A stretch of 64,000 bases of DNA from PHAA01 sp034927445 (GTDB lineage: Bacteria; Bacillota; Syntrophomonadia; Syntrophomonadales; Syntrophomonadaceae). The notes beneath the pieces were generated by a model. It did not search any database. It worked only from the letters and a program-made list of their open reading frames with translations, and had not been told where the DNA came from. The stretch lies in assembly GCA_034927445.1 (NCBI GenBank), contig JAYFPZ010000037.1:1-64000 (forward strand), written 5' to 3'. Shown here in pieces: positions 51,135 through 58,051 of the stretch (positions within the stretch are counted from its first letter, which is position 1; each line of letters begins with the position of its first letter). The position numbers and the translations under genes were made by a program.

Positions 51135-51184
51135 CACCAGTACGCGCATAATTTTGATAAATCAAAATTCTGCGCGTACTGGTG
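51135..51184. repeat. Long near-perfect palindrome, 24-bp arms
   Basis: The left arm begins CACCAGTACGCGCATAATTT and continues to 51158. The right arm 51161-51184 is its reverse complement with a single mismatch (T for G). Only 2 bp separate the arms. No T-run follows on either strand, so it is not a simple terminator. Confidence 0.92.
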
Positions 51185-51289
51185 AAGACAATAAATATGC
51201 TCTAATGCCAATATATTAGAAATAGGTTTATTGACACTAAGCCCAGAAATGTTTTTCGTTTTAAATTAATTTACAGAGGGGTAATATGG

Positions 51290-51309
51290 GAATCACGCGC
51301 GCGTGATTC
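51290..51309. repeat. Perfect 20-bp palindrome
   Basis: GAATCACGCGCGCGTGATTC equals its own reverse complement, with an alternating CG core. Ten bases later TGTCACGC repeats part of an arm. A homodimer binding site or nicking/recombination target is possible. Confidence 0.85.
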
Positions 51310-51375
51310 AATGTCACGCAATGATGTAATCTTAAAAATTTTGGGTGGCATGAGGTCATCCGAGGCTACTTTTTG

Positions 51376-51431
51376 AGAATGGAAGAAATTACAGATTTTT
51401 TCCATTCTATTCTAAGAAATCCTTAGAATAG
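51376..51431. repeat. Two overlapping hairpins
   Basis: AGAATGGAA (51376-51384) pairs with TTCCATTCT (51400-51408). CTATTCTAAG (51407-51416) pairs with CTTAGAATAG (51422-51431). The two stems share the bases around 51407, so only one can form at a time: a mutually exclusive pair. Confidence 0.7.
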
Positions 51432-51566
51432 GCACACTTTCCCTTTGGTTTACGCCGGCTGTTTTTTCTAACGTATCATCGCTTTTATGGCCAATGGAGG
51501 TAGTCTTTAAGCTCAGAATATCAGTATTTAGTTGATATGTATGCAAGTTAACAAGGGGGATGAATT

Positions 51567-51692
51567 GTGATTTCTCTAGATGAAAAAGAGGGATTGGCTA
51601 TCGTAACAGCAGGCAGTGCAATCATTTTACCCAAGATACGAGTGAGAAAGAGGTTGGCCCTTCTCTTATCTCCTTTTTCCCATCTCTACTAG
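51567..51692 (+). CDS. Possible 41-aa peptide (tentative)
   Basis: GTG 51567 follows AAGGGGG with good spacing and opens 41 codons (ISLDEKEGLAIVTAGSAIIL, then PKIRVRKRLALLLSPFSHLY). Its end runs into the tail of the repressor gene on the other strand. The first 25 residues look coding, the last 15 do not, so it may be a truncated gene. Confidence 0.25.
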   Translation: MISLDEKEGLAIVTAGSAIILPKIRVRKRLALLLSPFSHLY

Positions 51693-52490
51693 CATATCGA
51701 CATGAGCGCTCAGGTGCTCAGGTTTTATGCCGGCGGCAGAAGATTTTTCGATAACTTTCATCCACCCATCATAATCGGCCCCAGCTAAAGACTTTTGGCA
51801 GGTTTGGTACGCTGGTGCATCCTGACGTATTAGACCAGTCATTATTCCGACACAGCGATATCCTCTGGTAAAGTCAAGCTCTTCGGAGGTTGGGTTGGCC
51901 GATTTTAATTTCGGTAGGCCGGAGCTAAAGTAATATTTTAAAGCAGCTTCACTGATTGAACCTTCATCCTTTAAGACGAGAATAATCTGACCGGTCTGCG
52001 GCGAATCGCTTAGATGGCATATTGCATAATCACCATCAAGTATTCCTGCCCCCATCATACTATCTCCAGAAACCCGCAAGGCAAAATCAGCCCGCATAGA
52101 AGCAGGAACATCAAGATGTCCGCCGATATTCTCATCTGCCAGGAGAGATAATCCGGTATGTATAGTTCCGAGAATAGGGATTTTTATAACAGTATTACTA
52201 AGCCGCGACTCAATGGGTATATCTGATTCAGATATACTTGATAAATGGGCGTTATCGTCAAGGGTATAGCAACTGTGCGGATCGGGTTTATATGATTCAG
52301 ATATACCTAACAAATAATCAGTGGTGCAATTAAATAAATGTGCGAGTTTAACAATTGTGTCTTTATCCGGACTACGTTGATCTAATTCATACATTGCCAC
52401 AGCGCTGGAAGACAGCTGAATAAGTTTAGCCAATTGGCGCTGACTAATACCCATTTGCTCACGTAATTTCTTTAATCTATCCCCAAACAA
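51666..52490 (-). CDS. XRE-S24 (CI/LexA-like) repressor
   Basis: This 274-aa phage-type repressor has an N-terminal XRE helix-turn-helix (LKKLREQMGISQRQLAKLIQLSSSAVAMYE, residues 7-35). The S24 peptidase-like domain has serine S144 in VSGDSM and lysine K185 in SEAALKYYF. The expected self-cleavage site is ILGTIHTG, where T112-G113 takes the place of the usual Ala-Gly. A roughly 60-residue C-terminal extension (about 215-274) follows. It is divergent from a small XRE gene and probably binds the three operators between them. Confidence 0.9.
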   Translation of the reverse strand: MFGDRLKKLREQMGISQRQLAKLIQLSSSAVAMYELDQRSPDKDTIVKLAHLFNCTTDYLLGISESYKPDPHSCYTLDDNAHLSSISESDIPIESRLSNTVIKIPILGTIHTGLSLLADENIGGHLDVPASMRADFALRVSGDSMMGAGILDGDYAICHLSDSPQTGQIILVLKDEGSISEAALKYYFSSGLPKLKSANPTSEELDFTRGYRCVGIMTGLIRQDAPAYQTCQKSLAGADYDGWMKVIEKSSAAGIKPEHLSAHVDMLVEMGKRR

Positions 52491-52512
52491 TCAAATCACC
52501 TACCATATTAGT

Positions 52513-52607
52513 ATTATACTTACAAATAGTGAGAATACGTGCTTTGCACACAAAAAGTGAACTTAGTTTGGTCAATCGCTTGAATGCTTACAAGAAGTGA
52601 TTATAAT
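52513..52607. promoter_or_regulatory. Divergent promoters with three operators (lambda-like switch)
   Basis: Three related 14-mers occur: CTTACAAATAGTGA (52519-52532), CACACAAAAAGTGA (52547-52560) and CTTACAAGAAGTGA (52587-52600). The rightward promoter is TTGAAT (52580-52585), 16-bp spacer, TATAAT (52602-52607), and the third site fills its spacer. The leftward -10 TATAAT is at 52518-52513, and the first site lies just upstream in its spacer. The leftward -35 is poor, as in activator-assisted promoters. Confidence 0.8.
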
Positions 52608-52648
52608 AATAGATATGGTACTCACTTGCAGCAATGGGAGGTAATGGA

Positions 52649-52897
52649 ATGAAATCGCTTGCGGAATATAGGAAAGAGCAGAACCTCAGTCAAATAGAAC
52701 TCTCAATTGCGTTAAAAAAAGAATTCATCAATGTTAGTCCTGCGAGCATTGCAATGTATGAAATCGGCCGCCGTACGCCACCGCTAAAAAAGGCTCAGGC
52801 AATTGCCAAGTTTTTTGGGGTTGGAACAGATGATATTTTTTTTGGGATAAATGCTCACATAGAGAAAGCAGAAGAAAAGTCTACAAGTACTGACTAA
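52649..52897 (+). CDS. Small XRE-family DNA-binding protein (Cro-like)
   Basis: An 82-aa protein that is almost only a helix-turn-helix: KSLAEYRKEQNLSQIELSIALKK...VSPASIAMYEIGRRTPPLKKAQAIAKFFGVGTDDIFF. A short charged tail follows. ATG 52649 lies 7 bp after GGGAGG; the ATG at 52634 is also in frame. Transcribed away from the S24 repressor, it takes the place of Cro in a lambda-like switch. Confidence 0.88.
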   Translation: MKSLAEYRKEQNLSQIELSIALKKEFINVSPASIAMYEIGRRTPPLKKAQAIAKFFGVGTDDIFFGINAHIEKAEEKSTSTD

Positions 52898-52916
52898 TAA
52901 ATAAGGAGGGAGCACA

Positions 52917-53192
52917 ATGGAGCATGGTGCGATAAAATCAGGTAATGGAATATGTGAACCTGAATACTTCCGGGCAGGAGACGTAAATAAAGCTACTGCT
53001 TTGTTGATGGAGGAAAAACTTCGAGACATACAAAAAGATATTGATGAAATAATGAACCAGGCTGTGAAATATAAAAAGCAGGGAAATCATGTTCTTTTAT
53101 CCGGGTACCTTGCTGGCGGAATAATGAGATTAAACCAGAATATTGAGATCATATTGAAAATGGTGAAAGTCATGGAGAAGGAGGTTGGTTGA
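52917..53192 (+). CDS. Small helical protein of unknown function
   Basis: A 91-aa protein, 19 bp after the XRE gene and presumably cotranscribed. It reads as two helices with coiled-coil character (EEKLRDIQKDIDEIMNQAVKYKKQG and NQNIEIILKMVKVMEKEVG). AAGGAGGGAG precedes ATG 52917. No family recognised. It resembles early-region small proteins of prophages in size and place. Confidence 0.65.
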   Translation: MEHGAIKSGNGICEPEYFRAGDVNKATALLMEEKLRDIQKDIDEIMNQAVKYKKQGNHVLLSGYLAGGIMRLNQNIEIILKMVKVMEKEVG

Positions 53193-53234
53193 TCAGATTT
53201 TCATAAGCGAAAAAGAGCGCAAAATCTGAAATAA

Positions 53235-53469
53235 CTAAGCGGGCCCGGCTAATACAGGCGGGAGGCGGTAAAAAGCCTCCTGCTTTTTCGTGAAGCTGGC
53301 ATCATAATCCACCGCGGCTTCAACGGTAATCTCCCCCAAAATATGCATAGCGCCGGGCATGCACCGTAACTTCACAGGCCACCCGGGCAAACGGGTCCTG
53401 GGCCAGCAGCGCGTCAAGGAGGCGGTTAGCGGTCTGGTCGCATACCTTAGAGATGTCCTTCGGTGACAC
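53235..53469 (-). pseudogene. metK: Broken fragment of S-adenosylmethionine synthetase
   Basis: On the minus strand, VSPKDISKVCDQTANRLLDA then LLAQDPFARVACEVTV closely follows the MetK N-terminus (normally SEGHPDKVCDQ...DPxARVACEV). After CEVTV the match jumps to another frame, AMHILGEITVEAAVDYD, and then degenerates. So it has a frameshift, lacks the GH of the ATP-binding GHPDK motif and lacks the last three quarters of the enzyme. It lies directly after the radical SAM gene on the same strand, at the island edge. Confidence 0.75.
53261..53289 (+). terminator. Possible terminator after the switch operon
   Basis: GGAGGC (53261-53266) and GCCTCC (53275-53280) form a 6-bp stem with an 8-nt loop, followed by TGCTTTTT. 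It lies inside the metK fragment on the other strand. Confidence 0.45.
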
Positions 53470-53487
53470 CCCCGAGGTAAAAATAGG

Positions 53488-54867
53488 TTACATCCCAGCG
53501 TGGGCCTCCTTTTTACTGCAGTCCCTGCAACTGCCGCTGCAGGACCAGAGCCGGTCGGCGGTTATGGCCCACTGCCTGGCAGCGGGTATGGTCTTGGCGG
53601 TCAAATCCCGGACGTTTTCTGGAGCCAGGAAGTCCGTGGACTGTGCGCCGGTGGTTTCAACCATGGCGGCGATCCGCTCCGGATTGTCGAGCAGCGGGCA
53701 GGGACGGAGGTGGTTGCCGTTAAAGGGCTGATTGTTCTGATAGGCTTTAAACAATGGCCCCTGCAGGGCTTCCAGCAGAGTCGAATTGTGGATGTTGTGA
53801 TCGGCGTAATGGATAAAACTGCAGGGCTCAACGTCGCCGTTGGCATTTATATGCAGATATCTTCTGCCGCCGGCGATGCAGCCTTCAATGTATTCGCCGT
53901 CGTTCCAGAAATCTATGGTAAACAGGGGCTTGGTCTTACGGTACTCCCGTACTTTGTAATACAGGAATTCACGCTGGGCCGCCGTAACCATAAGCTCGGG
54001 CGCGGCATCCCGGCCTACCGGGATATAGGTAAACAGCCAGCAGAATTTGGCGCCCATATCGATCATCCGGTCAAAATACTCCTCACTGCCTATTACTTCG
54101 GCGTTTTGACGGGTATAGCAACAGGAGATGCCGAAGGGAAGCTGCTTGCGTTTTAAGATTCCCATGGCCTTCTCCACTTTGGCATAAGTGCCTTGGCCGC
54201 GCCTGAAATCGGTAGCTGCGGCGAAACCTTCCACGCTTATGGCGGGGATAAAATTTTTCACCCGCAGCATCTCATCGGCAAACTCATCATCAATGAGAGT
54301 CCCATTGGTAAAGGCCAGAAATGCGCATTCGGGATGCTGCTCGCATAATTTAATGATGTCTTTTTTCCTGACCAGCGGTTCTCCGCCTGAAAACAGGTAA
54401 AAATATACTCCCAGTTCCTCGCCCTGGTTGATTATACTGTTGAGGTCGGCCAGTGACAGGTTAAGCCCACTGCCGTATTCGGCGGCCCAGCAGCCGGTGC
54501 AGCGGAGATTGCAGGCGCTGGTCGGATCCATTAGGATTGCCCAGGGGATGTTGCAGCCATATTTCCGGCGGCTGACTTTTTGTTCTGCCAAGCCGACCAG
54601 GCAACTGTTGACCACAAACGTCTCGAACAGTTTACGGCGTACTCCGGCGTCTATATCTGTCCATAAGCTGTTGGTCAGCTTGGCCCAGTTACTGTCAGGA
54701 TCGGTCAGAGTTTTCCTGACATATTCCACCTCGCCGGTGATGGCGTAAGAATCGTCGAACTTTTCCAGTACGTTGAGTATTTTCGGCAGATTTTTGCCCG
54801 GATTTTTGTTGATATAATTGTAGGCGGTCATTACTTTCAGACGTTTGATTTTTTCTTTCGCTGTCAT
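53488..54867 (-). CDS. Radical SAM protein with SPASM-like C-terminal cysteines
   Basis: A 459-aa radical SAM enzyme. The cluster motif CNLRCTGCW lies near residue 118 after ILMDPTSA, and FSGGEPLVRK is the SAM-binding GGE. The C-terminal third has spaced cysteines (CIAGGRRYLHINANGDVEPCSF, CPLL, then CSGSCRDCSKK) typical of SPASM/twitch auxiliary cluster domains. The N-terminal 100 residues are a helical domain of unknown role. Such proteins modify peptides or cofactors. No precursor peptide gene is seen nearby. Substrate unknown. Confidence 0.88.
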   Translation of the reverse strand: MTAKEKIKRLKVMTAYNYINKNPGKNLPKILNVLEKFDDSYAITGEVEYVRKTLTDPDSNWAKLTNSLWTDIDAGVRRKLFETFVVNSCLVGLAEQKVSRRKYGCNIPWAILMDPTSACNLRCTGCWAAEYGSGLNLSLADLNSIINQGEELGVYFYLFSGGEPLVRKKDIIKLCEQHPECAFLAFTNGTLIDDEFADEMLRVKNFIPAISVEGFAAATDFRRGQGTYAKVEKAMGILKRKQLPFGISCCYTRQNAEVIGSEEYFDRMIDMGAKFCWLFTYIPVGRDAAPELMVTAAQREFLYYKVREYRKTKPLFTIDFWNDGEYIEGCIAGGRRYLHINANGDVEPCSFIHYADHNIHNSTLLEALQGPLFKAYQNNQPFNGNHLRPCPLLDNPERIAAMVETTGAQSTDFLAPENVRDLTAKTIPAARQWAITADRLWSCSGSCRDCSKKEAHAGM

Positions 54868-54964
54868 TTTATTTCAGCCCCTTTTAGGAATCCGCTCATA
54901 CTCTTTTGCTCCTTTGGGTTTGCTTATCTTGATCATAGTGCGTCAAAGTCGAGAAACATATGGA

Positions 54965-55002
54965 CAAAAAAAGCATTCCGGCAAAAATTTTGCCGGAATG
55001 CT
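54965..55002 (-). terminator. Strong terminator of the TetR gene
   Basis: AGCATTCCGGCAAAA (54972-54986) and TTTTGCCGGAATGCT (54988-55002) form a 15-bp perfect inverted repeat with a 1-nt centre. On the minus strand it runs into seven Ts. It separates the TetR gene from the radical SAM gene, which must have its own promoter in 54868-54964. Confidence 0.92.
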
Positions 55003-55098
55003 CAATTTGGTGCAATAATATATGACTCTAATAAACCGGTTACGTGTCTGCTGCTTGTTGGGGGATGCAGCATCGCCCCAATTAATACAGCATTGTTT

Positions 55099-55656
55099 TT
55101 ACTCTGCTATAAATTTTTGCAGGTTGTATTTTAGACTGCCGTCAAGCAGTTTGAAATGCAAGGCTAAGGTGTCATCATATGACTCGTGCATATCTTTGGC
55201 TATCCATTTAAGAAAGATGTCGACAATAACATGAACGTATATATCGATAATGAAATTCTTATGCTTATCCGGAATGTTCATGCCCTGGGCTTGCTCAGCC
55301 ACAATGCCGCAGATAAAGGGCCTCGCCAGTTTTTCCAGGTGATCCTCCCAATAATCATGGCCTATGGAATGGTACGCATTCATTACCAGGGCTTTGTTTT
55401 GCTTCATGTAAGCAAAGATGCTGGCAATGTTGTCTTTCCAGGCAGCATAGGTTATATGGCCGCCCAGCACCCGCTTCGCCTCGTCCAGTAACATCCACTC
55501 CATCAGGTCGTATAGGTCTTGAAAATGGTAGTAAAAGGTGTGGCGGTTGATCCGGCAGTCCTCGGCGATATCGGTTACAGTTATTTTATCAAGCGTTTTC
55601 TTTGATAATAAATTTTTCAGTGATGCAGCTAGAGCGCGTTTTGTTATTTCCGACAT
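55099..55656 (-). CDS. TetR-family regulator, DhaS-like C-terminal domain
   Basis: A 185-aa repressor-type protein. The N-terminal helix-turn-helix is KRALAASLKNLLSKKTLDKITVTDIAEDCRINRHTFYYHFQDLYDLMEW. The C-terminal part (ILLDEA...YWEDHLEKLARPFI) resembles the TetR_C domain of DhaS-type regulators of dihydroxyacetone kinase genes. No such genes are in this window. The likely targets are itself and the downstream radical SAM gene. Confidence 0.88.
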   Translation of the reverse strand: MSEITKRALAASLKNLLSKKTLDKITVTDIAEDCRINRHTFYYHFQDLYDLMEWMLLDEAKRVLGGHITYAAWKDNIASIFAYMKQNKALVMNAYHSIGHDYWEDHLEKLARPFICGIVAEQAQGMNIPDKHKNFIIDIYVHVIVDIFLKWIAKDMHESYDDTLALHFKLLDGSLKYNLQKFIAE

Positions 55657-56135
55657 TGGAACTCACCCACCGTAATTAATATTTTACTATTTTGGCCTAA
55701 AAAATCAATTCATTGTCAATAAAATGGGCTTTCAGACTGTAAGCGGGCAAGTGAATCAATGTGATAACCAGCGGCAGGCAAGGCCAGGGCTAGCCCTGCC
55801 TATCCTGGCGAGAAGCAGGAAGCTATCTTTATCTGCAGAGATTTACATTTAAGCCTAATTTTGTAAGGTCAAAAATAGAGGAATTAATAGAAATTAGTTG
55901 AATTATGGCTTAGAATTATGTCTAGGTAATATAAAAGTTGATTTACTAAAGCGTAAAATAGTAATGGGAAAGTTCGCAGTACCTAATTTAAAATAACAGT
56001 TCAACCCAGGAAAATGCAGTAAAGGGGCTGTCCCGCAGTGATTAATAATTGCTGAGGGGACAGCCCCATATCATTTTTACGAAGTATAAACTTATGATAG
56101 TTGAAAATTAAAATATTATAAGGGGAGCAGTAGCT
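55657..56135. other. Gap between TetR and flavoprotein genes
   Basis: A 479-bp AT-rich gap holding divergent promoters not clearly delimited. The one strong element is a hairpin: GGGGCTGTCCC (56024-56034) pairs with GGGACAGCCCC (56057-56067), an 11-bp perfect stem with a 22-nt partly self-pairing loop, followed by ATATCATTTTTA. It could be a terminator or a REP-like element. No gene seen. Confidence 0.6.
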
Positions 56136-56600
56136 ATGTTTAAAGAAATGAGACGAAATGACAAGCAAATATCTGAGGAAGCAGCAATCGCAATTTTGAA
56201 AAAGGGTATGTACGGGGTTTTAGCAACAATTGGTGAGGACGGATATCCCTATGGGGTCCCGGTAAACTATGTATACGAGAACGGCAAGATCTATTTCCAC
56301 AGTTCTGCCGCTGACGGTCATAAAGGGGCCAACACCCGGTTTTGCGATAAGGTGTGTTTCACTGTGACCGAGAATGTTGAACTCCTGGCGGATAAATTTA
56401 ATACCAGGTTTGAGAGTGTGGTTGTCTTTGGCAGGATAAAAGAGGTTCCGGCTATGAAGCAGGTCATTCTGGAAGGCATGCTTGACAAGTATTCAGCCCC
56501 CTACCGTCCCGCGGGCTTGGAGTATATCAGCAAAGCAGCCGCCAAGACCACTGTATATGAAATTTCGATTGAAGCAGTAAGCGGTAAGGCCAAATACTGA
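56136..56600 (+). CDS. Pyridoxamine 5'-phosphate oxidase-like flavoprotein (NimA type)
   Basis: A 154-aa split-barrel FMN-binding protein of the NimA/nitroimidazole-resistance group. Features are MRRNDKQISEEAAIAILKKGMYGVLATIGEDGYPYGVPVNYVYENGKIYFHSSAADGHKGANTR. The histidine in HSSAADGHK lies where NimA proteins carry their cofactor or substrate residue. Physiological substrate unknown; probably an NAD(P)H- or ferredoxin-linked reductase. AAGGGGAGC precedes ATG 56136. Confidence 0.87.
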   Translation: MFKEMRRNDKQISEEAAIAILKKGMYGVLATIGEDGYPYGVPVNYVYENGKIYFHSSAADGHKGANTRFCDKVCFTVTENVELLADKFNTRFESVVVFGRIKEVPAMKQVILEGMLDKYSAPYRPAGLEYISKAAAKTTVYEISIEAVSGKAKY

Positions 56601-56700
56601 TTAGCTTATGTTTCCTTCCCATTATGATAATGCTAAACATGGTGGGTATATAACGCGCTGAATTATAGTCATGAATCTTCAAGCTGGGATGGTGGGTAGT

Positions 56701-57879
56701 ATGGCTCTATCATTGGAAAAAGTTTATTATACGGCCATGCGCAAATATGGTATTAAACTACTGGCGGGGACGTCCGGCATCTGGAATACCATAAGCTGGA
56801 TTCATACCGTCGAGGATATACAGGTGGTGGATTTCCTGAAAGGGCAGGAACTGGTTATCACCACCGGGATTAAAAATCCTACGGAGCAGGAGCTGGTTGA
56901 ATTCACCAAAAGCGTTTATGCCGCCAAAGCCAGCGGGCTTATATTTAATATTGGTCCGTTTATTGCGAGCATTCCCAAGGAAATTATCGGTTTTGCCAGT
57001 GACAATAATTTCCCCGTATTTACTTTGCCCTGGGAAGTACGGCTGGTGGAATTTAACCGGGAATTCTGCAATCTGATTATCCAGAGTGAACAGGAAAGCC
57101 AGAACCTGTGCAGCGCTTTCAAAAATGCTATTTTTTCACCGTTAGAAACCGAATTATACCTGCCGGTGTTGCAGCAAGAAGGAATTTTGATAGATGAAAA
57201 GTATTGCATGGTAAAGTGTATGCCCCAAATAACCGGAGCAGAGGCGGAGGCTTATGATTACACTAAGATTCTCTACGACTTGCGTCTGCATTGTGAGAGG
57301 ATTATGAACAAAACCCAGAAAAAATTTGTAATCTTCCGGCATGAAAGTTATCTGACCATTGTCATACCGGCAACCAACAAAAAGCAGGTGCAGGGTATTA
57401 TCGAAGAGATATTATCCTTTTGGAAATGGAAGCATCCCAGCGACAAAATCTATTTTGCCGTAAGCAAATATGACCTTGCCATTGACCGACTCTCGGAATA
57501 TTTTGAAATATTGAGCATCATATGCAAAATGGGCCGGAAGGAAGACAGGACCATATGGTACTGGGAAGACCTGGGCATCCTGGCTTTGATTTTATCAGTC
57601 CGTGATATGGAACAGCTTGTAGATTACGGCAACAATACCATAGGGGTATTGGAAAAGTATGACCGGGAGAACAATACCAATTATTGCAAGATCCTTAGCA
57701 AGTACCTGGAATTAAATGGAAATATGCTGAAAGTAGCGGAAGAGTGCTTTGTGCACAGGAATACCGTTTCTTATTATTTAAAGAAGATTTCCGAAATGCT
57801 CAGATGTGACCTGTATAGCACGAAAGACCGGGTAGAGCTCTATATCGCCTTTTGTATCAGGGATGTTATGCAGTTGTAA
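56701..57879 (+). CDS. PucR-family transcriptional regulator
   Basis: A 392-aa regulator. The N-terminal PucR domain is recognised by GIKLLAGTSGIWNTISWIHTVEDIQVVDFLKGQELVITTG. A GGDEF-like middle region follows. The C-terminal HTH_30 reads YLELNGNMLKVAEECFVHRNTVSYYLKKISEML. Such proteins control purine, amino acid or amide catabolism. An in-frame ATG at 56671 has no ribosome binding site; ATG 56701 has GGTGGG upstream. It precedes the liv transporter genes and is their likely regulator. Confidence 0.88.
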   Translation: MALSLEKVYYTAMRKYGIKLLAGTSGIWNTISWIHTVEDIQVVDFLKGQELVITTGIKNPTEQELVEFTKSVYAAKASGLIFNIGPFIASIPKEIIGFASDNNFPVFTLPWEVRLVEFNREFCNLIIQSEQESQNLCSAFKNAIFSPLETELYLPVLQQEGILIDEKYCMVKCMPQITGAEAEAYDYTKILYDLRLHCERIMNKTQKKFVIFRHESYLTIVIPATNKKQVQGIIEEILSFWKWKHPSDKIYFAVSKYDLAIDRLSEYFEILSIICKMGRKEDRTIWYWEDLGILALILSVRDMEQLVDYGNNTIGVLEKYDRENNTNYCKILSKYLELNGNMLKVAEECFVHRNTVSYYLKKISEMLRCDLYSTKDRVELYIAFCIRDVMQL

Positions 57880-57966
57880 AGTTTTACAAAGAATTTTATA
57901 TACTCTTCTAATTAAAAATCAATACGGCTGTGTTAGAATGCATGTACAAGTTTAATAAGACATGCA

Positions 57967-57999
57967 AAGACGCAAGGAAATGGACCTTGCGTCTTTTGT
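57967..57999 (+). terminator. Perfect 11-bp hairpin before livK
   Basis: AAGACGCAAGG (57967-57977) and CCTTGCGTCTT (57985-57995) make an 11-bp perfect stem with a 7-nt loop, followed by TTGTGTTTT. It most simply terminates the PucR gene. Since it lies in the probable livK leader (a TTAGAAT -10-like hexamer is near 57934) it could also attenuate the transporter operon. Confidence 0.82.
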
Positions 58000-58051
58000 G
58001 TTTTCTGCTTGGCCAAATCAAAAATATGCAAAGAAAGTGGAGGAGAAATGT

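Larger units (their letters stand above)
50847..51665. other. Repeat- and palindrome-rich non-coding region
   Basis: No intact gene occurs in 819 bp. It contains 30-bp direct repeats (50856, 50943), a 24-bp-arm palindrome (51135-51184), a 20-bp perfect palindrome (51290-51309) and overlapping hairpins (51376-51431), each listed separately. A small open frame lies at its right end (51567). Such density of dyads is typical of an origin, a transfer or recombination site, or complex operators. I cannot decide which. Confidence 0.6.

Noticed and set aside
38746..53490. CRISPR array
   Set aside because: I looked for regularly spaced repeats in the accessory region. The direct repeats found (50856, 50943) are only two and are not separated by spacer-sized unique units in a series.
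53500..54156. 218-codon plus-strand frame opposite the radical SAM gene
   Set aside because: Low-complexity shadow frame. The minus strand carries the cluster and GGE motifs.
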